NCBI GenBank assembly: GCA_040905865.1
Contig: JBBDQU010000085.1
Location: 112,295-176,294 of the forward strand
DNA length: 64,000 nucleotides
Source of the DNA: Alphaproteobacteria bacterium
Lineage (GTDB): Bacteria > Pseudomonadota > Alphaproteobacteria > UBA8366 > GCA-2717185
Reading direction: 5' to 3'
Position 1 is the first letter of the stretch; every line of letters starts with the position of its first letter. Shown here piece by piece: positions 18,532 to 27,776 of this stretch. The notes below the pieces were generated by a model. The model was not told the DNA's origin and ran no database searches. It saw nothing but the letters and a program-made list of their open reading frames with translations. A program made the translations under genes and the position numbers.

Positions 18532-19094
18532 TCCTGATCCGCCACGGCCAGTCGGATTTTAACGTCGTATACGGTGAAACGCGGCGGGACCCGGGAATCG
18601 TCGATCCGGGCCTGACCGAACTGGGCTACCGGCAGGCAACGGCGACAGCGAAAGCGCTGGCCGGGCGCGGGGCCCATACGCTGGTCGCAAGCCCGTACCG
18701 CCGCGCCATCCAGACGGCGCAGATCGTGGGCGAAGCCCTGAAGATTTCCATGACCATCGATCCGCTGATCGGGGAACGCGCCGCCTTCACCTGCGATGTC
18801 GGCACGCCGTGCTCGGAGCTGGTAACGCTGTGGCCGGAGCTGGATTTCGCCCATTTGCCCGAACTCTGGTGGCCGGATATCGAGGAAAGCGAGGAATCGC
18901 TGGACCTGCGCGGCCGCTCGTTTCGCGACCGCATGCGCGTCCATCGCGAATGGGACGGTGTCGTGGTCGTGACCCATTGGGGTTTTATCCGGTCCCTGAC
19001 CGGCCACAAGGTCGGCAACGGCACCGCCGTCCGGTTCGACCCGCGCACCGACCATCCCGGCGGCGGAACGGTTGAATCGGTACCTGATGTGTGA
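18528..19094 (+). CDS. Histidine phosphatase family protein
   Basis: A 188-residue phosphoglycerate-mutase-like phosphatase. The catalytic RHG (Arg5-His6-Gly7) opens the protein (MILIRHGQSDFN). The second catalytic His is in VVVVTHWGFIRSL, and an Arg lies in SPYRRAIQTAQIV. The substrate is unknown. It is coupled to fxsA by an ATGA overlap and followed 47 bases later by secB. Confidence 0.9.
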   Translation: MILIRHGQSDFNVVYGETRRDPGIVDPGLTELGYRQATATAKALAGRGAHTLVASPYRRAIQTAQIVGEALKISMTIDPLIGERAAFTCDVGTPCSELVTLWPELDFAHLPELWWPDIEESEESLDLRGRSFRDRMRVHREWDGVVVVTHWGFIRSLTGHKVGNGTAVRFDPRTDHPGGGTVESVPDV

Positions 19095-19141
19095 TAGCTC
19101 CGCATCGCGTTAAAGCGCACAACAACAGCAAGGAAAACCGC

Positions 19142-19618
19142 ATGTCCGAAACAGCCACCGACGCGGCGGGCGCGGCGCCATCGATTTCGATCGGTATAGC
19201 GCAGCAATACGTGAAGGACCTGTCCTTCGAAAGCCCCGCAACGCCGCAGGTCTTTCTGGAACAGGCGAAGCAGCCGGACATCAGCGTCAATTTCAACGTC
19301 GAGGCCAAAAATATCCGCGAGGATGTTTTCGAGGTCATCCTGAATGTCGAAATCAATTCGACGATCGACGGCAAGCCCGTTTTTATTGCCGAGCTGGCCT
19401 ATGCGGGGCTGTGCCAGATCAAGAGCACGTCGCCGGAAATCACCCAGCAGGCGCTGATGATCGAAGTGCCGCGGCAGCTTTTCCCCTTCGCCCGCGCCAT
19501 CATCGCCAATACGGTCCGCGATGGCGGATTCCCGCCGCTGATGCTGAATCCCATCGATTTCAACCAGTTCTACCGCAATCACCAGCAGAACGCCGCCGCA
19601 CCGGCCGATAGCGCCTGA
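19142..19618 (+). CDS. secB: Protein-export chaperone SecB
   Basis: A 158-residue cytosolic tetrameric chaperone that holds preproteins unfolded and delivers them to SecA. Family landmarks are YVKDLSFESP near the N-terminus, the EVILNVEI core strand and LMLNPIDFNQFYRN near the C-terminus. ATG 19142 follows AAGGAAAACC and gives the normal length. It is convergent with dnaQ, 44 bases apart. secB beside dnaQ-coaE-aroE matches the origin-proximal order known from Caulobacter. Confidence 0.96.
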   Translation: MSETATDAAGAAPSISIGIAQQYVKDLSFESPATPQVFLEQAKQPDISVNFNVEAKNIREDVFEVILNVEINSTIDGKPVFIAELAYAGLCQIKSTSPEITQQALMIEVPRQLFPFARAIIANTVRDGGFPPLMLNPIDFNQFYRNHQQNAAAPADSA

Positions 19619-19662
19619 AGCAGACGACCGTTAACCCGATGTCTCATTGGAGGCAGGGCGCA

Positions 19663-20337
19663 TCAGGTATTCCAGACCGGGTCCTGGATTTTTTTCAGCA
19701 GGGCGGCATGCGCCGCCCGTTCCGCCGGGCTTGCGGCGTGCGGCCGCGGCGCCCGTACCGGTCTGTCGCGACGCTCCGATACCGTAATGACGGTATTCGC
19801 CCGTGCGGAAAGATCCAGGCCCGGTTCGCGGGCGCCGATCAGATCGACATAGACGGCGGCGAGCAGGTCGGAATCGAGCAGGGCGCCATGCAGTGTACGC
19901 GACGTGTTATCGACGCCGAAACGGCGGCACAGATCGTCGAGACTGGCGCCGGCGCCCGGAAAGCGCCGCCGCGCGATCTGCACCGTATCGATGGCGCGGG
20001 ACATCGGTATCGGCGCGAAGCCAAGCCGTTCCAGTTCGGCGTTGACGAACTTGATGTCGAATCCGGCATTGTGGATGACCAGCTTGTCATTACCGATGAA
20101 CGCCAGGAATTCATCGACGATCTCCGCGAAGGTCGGATGGTCGCCCAGGAATGCTTCCGACAGCCCGTGTATCCGGAAAGACTCCGCGGGGATATCCCGT
20201 TCCGGATTGACGTACTGGTGATAGGTTTCGCCCGTCGGCATATGGTCAATCAGCTCAATACAGCCGATTTCGACGATCCGGTCGCCCGACGCCGGGTCAA
20301 GACCGGTTGTTTCAGTATCGAGGACGACTTCGCGCAT
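19663..20337 (-). CDS. dnaQ: DNA polymerase III epsilon subunit (proofreading exonuclease)
   Basis: A 224-residue DEDDh exonuclease. ExoI motif DTETTG (Asp7, Glu9), ExoII around VIHNAGFDIKFVN and ExoIII LHGALLDSDLLAAVYVDL are all present. It removes misincorporated nucleotides during replication. Start ATG 20337 gives the canonical MREVVLDTETTGLDP; it overlaps the coaE 3' end by 26 bases. Last gene of the PPSR-maf-aroE-coaE-dnaQ operon. Confidence 0.95.
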   Translation of the reverse strand: MREVVLDTETTGLDPASGDRIVEIGCIELIDHMPTGETYHQYVNPERDIPAESFRIHGLSEAFLGDHPTFAEIVDEFLAFIGNDKLVIHNAGFDIKFVNAELERLGFAPIPMSRAIDTVQIARRRFPGAGASLDDLCRRFGVDNTSRTLHGALLDSDLLAAVYVDLIGAREPGLDLSARANTVITVSERRDRPVRAPRPHAASPAERAAHAALLKKIQDPVWNT

Positions 20338-20980
20338 AATACCGGGGGGTTCTCCAACGGGGTTGCGGGGCGGGCGGCCAGTGTCGCGGCTTCCGGCGGG
20401 CAATCAGTCTGACGGCCTGCTCCAGGGCGCGCAAGGTTACATTTCGTCCCAGACCGGTTTCGGCGACGAATTCGGCGCGGCGGCGTTTTTCGCCATTGGG
20501 CATCTGCTGCCTGCGGATATTCTGCAGGCGTTCGAGGGTCATTCCGGGGCGGCGCATGACGCGGCCCTGCTGAATCATCGCCGGGGCGGAGACCAGAATC
20601 ACCGTGTCGCAGCGATCGGCGCCGCCGGTTTCATACAGCAGCGGCACGTCCAGAACGACCATCCGCAGCCGGCGCTGGGCAGACTGCCGCAGGAACCGGT
20701 CGCGGTCGCGGCCGACCAGCGGATGCACGATCCGTTCCAGCCGCCGCAGCGCCTCCGGGTTGCCGAACACGGCCTGGCCCAGCGCCGCGCGGTCGATGGC
20801 GCCATCCTTCACCACGCCGGGAAAGGCGGCATCGACCGGCGCGACCGCATCGCCGCCCCGGGTCATCAGGTTATGGACAATCGCGTCGGCGTCGCTTACC
20901 GGGATACCCATGCGGCGCAGCATGTTCGCCGCCGTCGATTTGCCCATCCCGATGGAGCCCGTCAGGCCGATGACGATCAT
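20312..20980 (-). CDS. coaE: Dephospho-CoA kinase
   Basis: A 222-residue P-loop kinase beginning MIVIGLTGSIGMGKST, with the Walker A at about residues 8-15. VLDVPLLYETG and the lid region RRPGMTLERLQNIRRQQMP are conserved. It makes the last step of coenzyme A synthesis. It overlaps aroE by 4 bases at its start and dnaQ by 26 bases at its end; the last 20 residues are Arg/Pro-rich and encoded in the overlap region. Confidence 0.95.
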   Translation of the reverse strand: MIVIGLTGSIGMGKSTAANMLRRMGIPVSDADAIVHNLMTRGGDAVAPVDAAFPGVVKDGAIDRAALGQAVFGNPEALRRLERIVHPLVGRDRDRFLRQSAQRRLRMVVLDVPLLYETGGADRCDTVILVSAPAMIQQGRVMRRPGMTLERLQNIRRQQMPNGEKRRRAEFVAETGLGRNVTLRALEQAVRLIARRKPRHWPPAPQPRWRTPRYYARSRPRY

Positions 20981-21813
20981 TCCGTCTCCATGACGAAGTC
21001 GCGCAATTCCCCGGTGACTTCGGTCCTGACGCCGAACCAGGCTTCGAAACCCGGACGCGCCTGATGCAGCAGCATGCCCAGCCCGTCGACGACTTCATTG
21101 CCGCGCGCCCGCGCCGCGGCCAGCAATCCGGTTTCGAGCGGGACATAGACGATATCGTTCACCACCGCGTCGCCGGGCAGGGCATCGAGATCGATGTCCA
21201 GCGGCGGTTGCCCGGTCATGCCGAGCGAGGTGGTATTGACGAGCATCGTCGCATCCGCCAGCAGATCGGCGCGCCGGGACCAGTCGGCCACGACCAGCGG
21301 GCGGCCAAGATCCCGGGCGAGCGCGTCGGCGCGTTCCCGCGTGCGGTTCAGGACACGGATTTCGGTAACGCCCGCATCGATCAGCGCGACGCAAACGGCG
21401 CGGGCGGCGCCCCCCGCGCCCAGTACGACCGCAACGCCGCCGGATCGCCAGCGTGAGTTCTGGCGGATATTTTCAACAAAACCGAAGGCATCGGTGTTGC
21501 TGCCGTGCATCTTGCCGTCATCGCCGAAGACGATCGTGTTTACCGCCCCGATCCGCCGGGCATTGTCGTCGATGGTATCGCAGGCGGCATAGACCGCCAG
21601 CTTGTGCGGCAGGGTGACATTGAGGCCCCGGAATCCCGCCGCCGCGAGTCCCTTCAGGGCTGTTTCGATATTTTCCGGCGCAATCGCAAGCGGCACATAG
21701 GCGCCGTCGATCCGGTGCCGGTCGAGCCAGAAGCCGTGCAGCCGGGGTGACCGGGAATGGGCGATCGGCCAGCCGATCACCCCCGCCAGTTTTGCCTTGC
21801 CTGTCAGGATCAT
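20977..21813 (-). CDS. aroE: Shikimate dehydrogenase (NADP+)
   Basis: A 278-residue enzyme. The substrate-binding SRSPRLH motif, catalytic Lys in NVTLPHKLAVY, Asp in SNTDAFGF, and NADP-binding VLGAGGAARAV followed by NRTRERA are all intact. It reduces 3-dehydroshikimate in the aromatic amino-acid pathway. ATG 21813 overlaps the maf stop by 4 bases. The long open frame upstream of this ATG is out-of-frame maf sequence. Confidence 0.95.
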   Translation of the reverse strand: MILTGKAKLAGVIGWPIAHSRSPRLHGFWLDRHRIDGAYVPLAIAPENIETALKGLAAAGFRGLNVTLPHKLAVYAACDTIDDNARRIGAVNTIVFGDDGKMHGSNTDAFGFVENIRQNSRWRSGGVAVVLGAGGAARAVCVALIDAGVTEIRVLNRTRERADALARDLGRPLVVADWSRRADLLADATMLVNTTSLGMTGQPPLDIDLDALPGDAVVNDIVYVPLETGLLAAARARGNEVVDGLGMLLHQARPGFEAWFGVRTEVTGELRDFVMETE

Positions 21814-22430
21814 TTTTTTACAACGCCATGGTTCGAGAGGAATTCCAGTACGGCCAGAAGCGGCAGGCCCAGGATGGTGAAGAAATCGCCTTCGATCCGG
21901 GCAAACAGCTGCGCGCCCAGGCCTTCCAGCTGATAGGCGCCGACGGACCGGCAAACATCCTCGCCGACGGCATCCACATAGGCCTCCAGGAAAGCGTCGC
22001 TGAAGGGTCGCATCGTCATGCGGGCGCTTTCCAGGTGCCGCCACAGGCATTCGCCGTCGCGCACCACGCAGACCGCGGCGAACAGTTCGTGCATCCGCCC
22101 GCGCAATGCCCGCAGATGGCCCAGCGCGTGATTCCGGTCGACGGGTTTGTCGAACCACATCCCGCCGCATTGCAGCATCTGGTCGGCGCCGATCACGAGG
22201 CGTCCCGGATGGCGGGCCGAAACGCGCAGCGCTTTCAGTTCCGCCAGGCGGTGGGCGACATCCGCCACGGAACGCCCGGCTCCGCGCATCGATTCCTTGA
22301 TGGAATCCTCATCGATATCGGCGGGATCCTGTTCGATGCGGACACCCGCATTGGACAGGACCGCTGCCCGCGACCGGCTGGCGGAGGCGAGAATGACCGG
22401 CACGCCGGAGGCGAGGGCATTATCCGTCAT
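21810..22430 (-). CDS. maf: Maf-like nucleoside triphosphate pyrophosphatase
   Basis: A 206-residue Maf/HAM1-fold protein. The N-terminal VILASASRSRAAVLSNAG motif and the central VIGADQML with its catalytic Asp are intact. It hydrolyses non-canonical or modified NTPs to NMPs as a house-cleaning enzyme. I chose ATG 22430; an in-frame TTG at 22445 would add 5 residues. The ATG lies 11 bases inside the PPSR gene's end, so the two are translationally coupled. Confidence 0.92.
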   Translation of the reverse strand: MTDNALASGVPVILASASRSRAAVLSNAGVRIEQDPADIDEDSIKESMRGAGRSVADVAHRLAELKALRVSARHPGRLVIGADQMLQCGGMWFDKPVDRNHALGHLRALRGRMHELFAAVCVVRDGECLWRHLESARMTMRPFSDAFLEAYVDAVGEDVCRSVGAYQLEGLGAQLFARIEGDFFTILGLPLLAVLEFLSNHGVVKK

Positions 22431-23235
22431 CGCGCCGGTCGGCAAGCAATTGCATGATCGCGGCGGCGGATTCCTCGATCGAGCGGCGGGTTACGTCGAT
22501 GACCGGCCAGTTGTTTTCGGTGCAGAGCCGGCGCGCCATGGTCACTTCCCGCCGCACGACCTCGGGATCGATATAATTGATTTCATGTTTTTCAGCGAGC
22601 AGGTGCAGGCGATTGCGGCGGATCTGCACAAGGCTTTCCACCTCCTTGGTCAGGCCGACAATCAGGGGCCCTTTCCGCCTGTCCAGCGCGAAAAGCTCCT
22701 GCGGCAGGGGAACATCGGGGACAATCGGAATATTGGCGGCATTGATGCCGCGATTGGCCAGATACATGCATGTCGGCGTCTTCGAACTGCGGGAAACGCC
22801 GACCAGGATGACATCGGCATCCGCCATATCCCAGGTCATCTGGCCGTCGTCATGATTGAGAGCGAACGTCATCGCGTCAATGCGGTGGAAATATTCCGCG
22901 TCGAGTTCATGCTGGCGGCCGGGCAGGCCCCGGCTGGGCAGGCCCAGGTAACTGGTCAGCGATGCCAGCACCGGATCGAGCACCGGAATGCAAGGTACCT
23001 GCAGCCGCCGGCAGCCATCATGCAGGGTGCGGCGCAGGGAGTCGTTGACGATGGTGCACATGACGACACCGGGATTTTCGGCGATACTCTTCAGGACCTT
23101 TTCGAGCTGGCCCGTCGTCCGGATCAGTGTCCAGTTGTGTTCCTCGGCATCGACGCCTTCGAACTGTGCAAAGCACGCGCGCGCCACGCTGTGAATGGTC
23201 TCGCCGGTCGCGTCGGAAACGAGGTGAAGATGCAC
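22420..23235 (-). CDS. Pyruvate, water/phosphate dikinase regulatory protein (DUF299)
   Basis: A 271-residue bifunctional kinase/pyrophosphorylase of the PPSR family, which regulates PEP synthase or pyruvate phosphate dikinase by threonine phosphorylation. The N-terminal HLHLVSDATGETIHSVARA, the P-loop-like VGVSRSSKTPT and the C-terminal IDVTRRSIEE are family landmarks. The first codon is GTG (CAC on the plus strand at 23233-23235). It is the first gene of the leftward operon and flanks the putative replication origin, exactly as the DUF299 gene does at the Caulobacter origin. Confidence 0.92.
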   Translation of the reverse strand: MHLHLVSDATGETIHSVARACFAQFEGVDAEEHNWTLIRTTGQLEKVLKSIAENPGVVMCTIVNDSLRRTLHDGCRRLQVPCIPVLDPVLASLTSYLGLPSRGLPGRQHELDAEYFHRIDAMTFALNHDDGQMTWDMADADVILVGVSRSSKTPTCMYLANRGINAANIPIVPDVPLPQELFALDRRKGPLIVGLTKEVESLVQIRRNRLHLLAEKHEINYIDPEVVRREVTMARRLCTENNWPVIDVTRRSIEESAAAIMQLLADRRDDG

Positions 23236-23640
23236 ACGAATAACCGTTACTCCCTGTCACGCCTGGCGGTGCGCAAATTGGGGATAAAACCCCGAATCAA
23301 AGATCGGCCGGCGTTTAGGCAGGCTCGCCCGAAAACGATACATCCTGTTATCCCGTGCGTATAACTGATCCTTGCCGGTGATCGTTGACGGGATAAAGCA
23401 ATCGTAAGCCAGGATTATACATCTTATACACATGGATGAATCGACACGAAACACCCCTTTTTGAGACGTTCATGCACAGTGTGGACTGGCGGGGCGGGGA
23501 GGCGGTGTGTAACTCCGGGAAAACTAATAATCCCCCGTATCCACACCACAACCTCCACTACATCTTTTTCAAAATGAAAAAAATTAGTGTAGTGATGCCG
23601 TGTATAACCATGCCCGTGTCGCAATCGGAACATCGAACGA
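23236..23640. other. Putative chromosomal replication origin (oriC)
   Basis: A 405-base non-coding gap between PPSR (leftward) and hemE (rightward), noticeably AT-richer than its surroundings. DnaA-box-like 9-mers: TTATACACA at 23424-23432 (fits TTATNCACA), GTATCCACA at 23537-23545 (8/9), and on the minus strand TTATCCCCA at 23279-23287 (8/9) and TTATACACG at 23599-23607 (8/9). An AT-rich inverted repeat lies at 23556-23594 (arms CACTACA/TGTAGTG and TTTTTCA/TGAAAAA), a candidate unwinding element. GANTC sites occur at 23294 and 23438. The Caulobacter origin sits between hemE and the DUF299 gene, the same pair as here. Promoters for both flanking genes must also be in this gap. Confidence 0.75.
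23556..23594. repeat. AT-rich inverted repeat inside putative oriC
   Basis: Outer arms CACTACA (23556-23562) and TGTAGTG (23588-23594) enclose inner arms TTTTTCA (23565-23571) and TGAAAAA (23575-23581), with a 3-base AAA loop. The internal spacers are unequal (2 and 6 bases). It could extrude as a cruciform or melt easily. It is not followed by a T-tract in either direction, so a terminator role is unlikely. Confidence 0.7.
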
Positions 23641-24678
23641 ATGACTGAAAAGAAGCTGCTCCGCGCCCTCGCCGGTGAAGCACTGGCGCAACCCCCGATC
23701 TGGCTGATGCGGCAGGCGGGACGGTATCTGCCGGAATACCGTAAGGTCAGGGCGGAGGCCGGTTCCTTCCTCGACCTGTGTTACAGTCCCAGGCTTGCGG
23801 TAGAGGTTACCATGCAACCGATCCGGCGGTTCGGGTTCGATGCCGCGATCCTGTTTTCAGATATCCTTGTGGTGCCGCACGGGCTTGGACAGGATGTCTG
23901 GTTCGTCGAAAACGAGGGGCCGAAGCTGTCGCCGGTCCGGGATACGGCATCGTTGAAGGCGCTGGATATTACCGGGATGGCGGCGCGGCTGGCGCCGGTG
24001 TACCAGGCGGTTGCCGATCTGACCGTTGCCCTGCCGCGGGACGTGACGCTGATCGGGTTTTCCGGCGCGCCCTGGACTGTCGCGACCTATATGGTTGAAG
24101 GGGGCAGTAGCCGGGATTTCGCGGCGACAAAGGGGTGGGGCTTCGCCGACCCTGCCGGATTTGGTGCGCTGATCGATCTGTTGACCGAAGCGATATCGCA
24201 GCACCTTTGTGCACAGATCGAAGCGGGGGCGGAGGTGGTGCAGCTGTTCGACAGTTGGGCGGGCGTTCTGCCGGATACAGCATTCCGGCGATGGATTATC
24301 GAGCCGACGCGCCGGATTGTGGATTCGGTGCGGCGGCGTTATCCGGATGTGCCTGTTATCGGGTTTCCACGCGGCGCCGGGCTGTATTATGCGGAATATG
24401 CCGCGATGACGGGCGTCACGGCGATCAGCCTGGACACGACGGTGCCGACCGGCTGGGCCGCGAGTTCACTGCAGGAAAAACTGCCGGTTCAGGGTAATCT
24501 GGATCCGATGCTGCTGCTGGAGGGAGGACAGCCAATGGAAGACGGTATCAGCCATATCCTTGACGACCTTGGCCACGGACCGTTTATTTTCAACCTGGGT
24601 CACGGGATCATCAAGGAAACGCCGCCGGCGCATGTGGAGCAGATGATTGGTTTCGTTCGGCGGAGTTTTATCCGATGA
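23641..24678 (+). CDS. hemE: Uroporphyrinogen decarboxylase
   Basis: A 345-residue enzyme. The N-terminal WLMRQAGRYLPEYR motif and the active-site Asp in FSDILVVPHGLG are present, as is LFDSWAGVLP. It converts uroporphyrinogen III to coproporphyrinogen III in haem synthesis. It is the first rightward gene next to the putative origin, with hemH overlapping its end by 4 bases. Confidence 0.96.
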   Translation: MTEKKLLRALAGEALAQPPIWLMRQAGRYLPEYRKVRAEAGSFLDLCYSPRLAVEVTMQPIRRFGFDAAILFSDILVVPHGLGQDVWFVENEGPKLSPVRDTASLKALDITGMAARLAPVYQAVADLTVALPRDVTLIGFSGAPWTVATYMVEGGSSRDFAATKGWGFADPAGFGALIDLLTEAISQHLCAQIEAGAEVVQLFDSWAGVLPDTAFRRWIIEPTRRIVDSVRRRYPDVPVIGFPRGAGLYYAEYAAMTGVTAISLDTTVPTGWAASSLQEKLPVQGNLDPMLLLEGGQPMEDGISHILDDLGHGPFIFNLGHGIIKETPPAHVEQMIGFVRRSFIR

Positions 24679-25721
24679 GCCGCAAGACGGCCGTCGTCCT
24701 GTTCAATCTGGGCGGTCCGGACAGTCTGGATGCCGTGCGCCCGTTCCTGTTCAACCTGTTTAACGATCCGGCGATCATCAACCTGTCGCGGCCCATGCGC
24801 TGGTTGCTGGCGAAGGTCATTTCGAGCCGCCGGGCGCCGGTGGCGCAGGACATCTACCGGCGGATCGGCGGATCGTCTCCCTTGCTCGAGAATACGAAAT
24901 TGCAGGCGCGGGCCCTTGAAAAGCGGTTGAACGATCCTGCCGATACGGGGGAATTCCGGTGTTTTATCGCGATGCGATACTGGCATCCCATGGCCGATGA
25001 GACCGTTGCCGCGGTGAAGGCGTTTGCGCCGGACCGTATCGTCCTGCTGCCGCTGTATCCGCAGTATTCGGGTACGACAACGGGTTCGTCGCTCGGCAAC
25101 TGGCGGGAAGCCGCGGCCAGGGGCGGGTTGACGGTCGAGACACGGACCGTGTGTTGTTATCCGCGCAATGCCGGGTTTGTGCAGTCCGTCGCGTCGCTGG
25201 TGCGGCAGGCGGTGGAAAAGACTGGTTCATCGGGCGGCGTGCCCCGTGTGCTGTTTTCCGCCCATGGTCTGCCGAAGAAATTTGTCGAAGCGGGCGATCC
25301 GTATCAGTGGCAGGTGGAAGAAACGGTCAGGAGCGTCGTTGCGGAAATTGGCGACGACAGTCTGGACTGGCAGATATGTTTTCAGAGCAGGGTGGGTAGC
25401 CTGGAATGGCTGCGTCCCTATACGGAGGACGCGCTGGCGCAGGCGGGACGGGATAATGTTCCTGTTGTAATGGTGCCGATCGCCTTTACATCCGAACATT
25501 CCGAAACCCTGGTGGAGCTGGATATCGAATATCGCGAATTGGCGGAAAAGGCCGGGGTTCCGCATTATTACCGGGTCAGCACGGTTTGCGCGGATGCGGT
25601 ATTCATCAGTGGACTGGCGAAATCGGTCCGGCGTGTCCTGAAGGGATCCGCCTGTCTGGTCAGCGGCGAGGGCCGCCGGATATGTCCGGCCAATCTGGGC
25701 GTCTGCGCCTTTTCGAAATAG
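24675..25721 (+). CDS. hemH: Ferrochelatase
   Basis: A 348-residue enzyme inserting ferrous iron into protoporphyrin IX. The active-site His is in LFSAHGLPKKFVEAGDPY and the second conserved His/Glu region is PIAFTSEHSETLVELD. It starts at ATG 24675 in a 4-base overlap with hemE and is followed by hemJ, giving three consecutive late-haem genes. Confidence 0.96.
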   Translation: MSRKTAVVLFNLGGPDSLDAVRPFLFNLFNDPAIINLSRPMRWLLAKVISSRRAPVAQDIYRRIGGSSPLLENTKLQARALEKRLNDPADTGEFRCFIAMRYWHPMADETVAAVKAFAPDRIVLLPLYPQYSGTTTGSSLGNWREAAARGGLTVETRTVCCYPRNAGFVQSVASLVRQAVEKTGSSGGVPRVLFSAHGLPKKFVEAGDPYQWQVEETVRSVVAEIGDDSLDWQICFQSRVGSLEWLRPYTEDALAQAGRDNVPVVMVPIAFTSEHSETLVELDIEYRELAEKAGVPHYYRVSTVCADAVFISGLAKSVRRVLKGSACLVSGEGRRICPANLGVCAFSK

Positions 25722-25736
25722 GGATGGGCGGGACCG

Positions 25737-26183
25737 GTGGCAGCGTATTACGAGTGGATAAAGGCGCTCCATATAATCGCCGTGATCGCCTGGATGGCGG
25801 GTTTGCTGTATCTGCCGCGGCTGTTTATTTATCATTGCGCGGCGGAAGCGGGTTCTGAGAAATCCGAGACCTTCAAGGTCATGGAACGCCGTCTGCTGCG
25901 CGCGATCATGAATCCGGCGATGATCGTTGTCTGGATCAGCGGTTCTGCACTGGCATGGATCGGCGACTTCTGGACCGAGCCATGGCTGCTGGCCAAGCTG
26001 GCCCTTGTCGTCATCCTGTCGGGAATGCACCATGCGTTCGGCCGCTGGCGCAAGGCATTCGAGGCCGACCGGAACGTGCGAAGCGAGAGGTTTTATCGGA
26101 TCGCCAATGAGGCGCCGACCGTCGCCATGATTCTGATAGTTGTCCTGGTTGTCGTGAAACCTTTCCCGGCCTATTTCAGTTAG
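25737..26183 (+). CDS. hemJ: Protoporphyrinogen oxidase HemJ
   Basis: A 148-residue inner-membrane protein with four transmembrane segments, oxidising protoporphyrinogen IX to protoporphyrin IX. Family signatures are WIKALHIIAVIAWMAGLLYLPRLF (as segments, with conserved His12) and LVVILSGMHHAFGRW. Start codon is GTG. It lies 15 bases downstream of hemH, so hemE-hemH-hemJ is one operon. Confidence 0.93.
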   Translation: MAAYYEWIKALHIIAVIAWMAGLLYLPRLFIYHCAAEAGSEKSETFKVMERRLLRAIMNPAMIVVWISGSALAWIGDFWTEPWLLAKLALVVILSGMHHAFGRWRKAFEADRNVRSERFYRIANEAPTVAMILIVVLVVVKPFPAYFS

Positions 26184-26212
26184 TGTAAAAAGCGATGATA
26201 AAGTAGTGCTTG

Positions 26213-26237
26213 AAATACGGGAAATGAATCCGTATTT
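26213..26237. repeat. Stem-loop between hemJ and rho
   Basis: An 8-bp perfect inverted repeat, AAATACGG (26213-26220) and CCGTATTT (26230-26237), with a 9-base loop, in the 232-base gap between hemJ and rho. No T-tract follows. It might end the hem transcript or form part of the rho leader, where autoregulation by early termination is known in other bacteria. The rest of the gap shows nothing I can assign. Confidence 0.4.
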
Positions 26238-26415
26238 AACGATGAGGATAGCGGTCCGGCATGGAGCGTTGTTTATGCTGGCTGTGCGCTGGCGTTTTGG
26301 TCTCAGCACATTAATCCGTACACTTCAGACGACAGCTCGAATCAGAGTGGTCTAGACGCGTTTCAAGCGCTTGTGGCGGTTTTCCACCCGATTCCCCTTC
26401 ATCTGTGATGGCGAT

Positions 26416-27672
26416 ATGCAACTTCAGGATTTGAAAGAAAAGACTCCGGCAGCGCTTCTGGCGTTTGCCGAGGAACTTGAAATCGAGAATGCAAGCGTCC
26501 TGCGCAAGCAGGACATGATGTTCGCGATTCTAAAACAGCTGGCGACGAACGATGTCGCCATTTTCGGGGATGGTGTTATCGAGGTCCTGTCGGACGGTTT
26601 CGGCTTTCTGCGGTCGCCGGAATCGAACTATCTGCCCGGCCCGGACGACATCTATGTCAGTCCGAACCAGATCCGGCGGTTCGGGTTGCGGACCGGCGAT
26701 ACGGTCGACGGCCAGATCCGCGCGCCGAAGGATGGCGAGCGGTACTTCGCCCTGTTGACCGTCAACAAGATCAATTTCGACGAACCCGATACAGTGCGGC
26801 ATCGGATCAATTTCGATAACCTGACGCCGCTGTATCCCGATGAACGCCTGAAACTTGAACGCGACGATCCGGAAAACAAGGATATGTCGGCGCGGGTCAT
26901 CGAACTGATCGCGCCGCTTGGCAAGGGCCAGCGCGCGCTTATCGTGGCGCAGCCGCGAACCGGCAAGACCGTGATGCTGCAGAGCATCGCGGATGCGATT
27001 ACCAGGAACAACAAGGAAATCTATCTGATTGTCCTGCTGATCGACGAACGGCCGGAAGAAGTTACGGACATGCAACGCTCGGTGCGGGGCGAGGTCGTGA
27101 GTTCGACCTTCGACGAACCAGCGCAGCGCCATGTCCAGGTCGCCGAAATGGTGATTCAGAAGGCAAAGCGGCTGGTTGAGCACAAGCGCGATGTTGTCAT
27201 TCTGCTTGATTCCATCACGCGCCTTGCGCGGGCCTATAATACCGTCGTGCCGAGTTCGGGCAAGGTCCTGACCGGCGGCGTGGACGCCAACGCGCTGCAG
27301 CGCCCGAAGCGTTTTTTCGGCGCGGCCCGGAATATCGAGGAAGGCGGATCGCTGACGATTATCGCCACGGCGCTGATCGATACCGGCAGCCGGATGGACG
27401 AAGTGATTTTCGAGGAATTCAAGGGCACCGGTAACGCGGAAATCGTCCTCGACCGGAAATTGTCCGACAAGCGGGTCTTTCCGTCCATCGATATCACGAA
27501 ATCGGGCACTCGCAAGGAAGAGCTTATCGTCGACAAGGGCGAAATGGCCAAGATGTGGATGCTGCGGCGGATCCTCAACCCGATGGGGGTCAATGACAGC
27601 ATGGAGTTCCTGCTGGAGAAGCTCAAGCGGACGAAGAACAACGCCGAATTCTTCGATTCGATGAACCAGTAG
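26416..27672 (+). CDS. rho: Transcription termination factor Rho
   Basis: A 418-residue hexameric RNA helicase. It has the N-terminal helical and cold-shock RNA-binding domains ([23 protein letters not shown], as segments). Walker A is AQPRTGKT, Walker B is [17 protein letters not shown], and the Q/R-loop region is [19 protein letters not shown] (as segments). ATG 26416 gives the canonical [15 protein letters not shown]; the open frame continues upstream without similarity. It stands alone between a 232-base leader and a 290-base downstream gap. Confidence 0.97.
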   Translation: MQLQDLKEKTPAALLAFAEELEIENASVLRKQDMMFAILKQLATNDVAIFGDGVIEVLSDGFGFLRSPESNYLPGPDDIYVSPNQIRRFGLRTGDTVDGQIRAPKDGERYFALLTVNKINFDEPDTVRHRINFDNLTPLYPDERLKLERDDPENKDMSARVIELIAPLGKGQRALIVAQPRTGKTVMLQSIADAITRNNKEIYLIVLLIDERPEEVTDMQRSVRGEVVSSTFDEPAQRHVQVAEMVIQKAKRLVEHKRDVVILLDSITRLARAYNTVVPSSGKVLTGGVDANALQRPKRFFGAARNIEEGGSLTIIATALIDTGSRMDEVIFEEFKGTGNAEIVLDRKLSDKRVFPSIDITKSGTRKEELIVDKGEMAKMWMLRRILNPMGVNDSMEFLLEKLKRTKNNAEFFDSMNQ

Positions 27673-27776
27673 GTTCCGTCAGGGCGTTTCGGTTCTGATG
27701 TGCTCCAGGGATTTCGCCTAAGTCTGGTGATAATCCGGTCGCTTCCCACTATATGTATATTTATTCCGGTTAATGG

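Noticed and set aside
26184-26415. Rho leader as a riboswitch
   Set aside because: Only one 8-bp stem-loop and no known aptamer pattern; listed just as a stem-loop.
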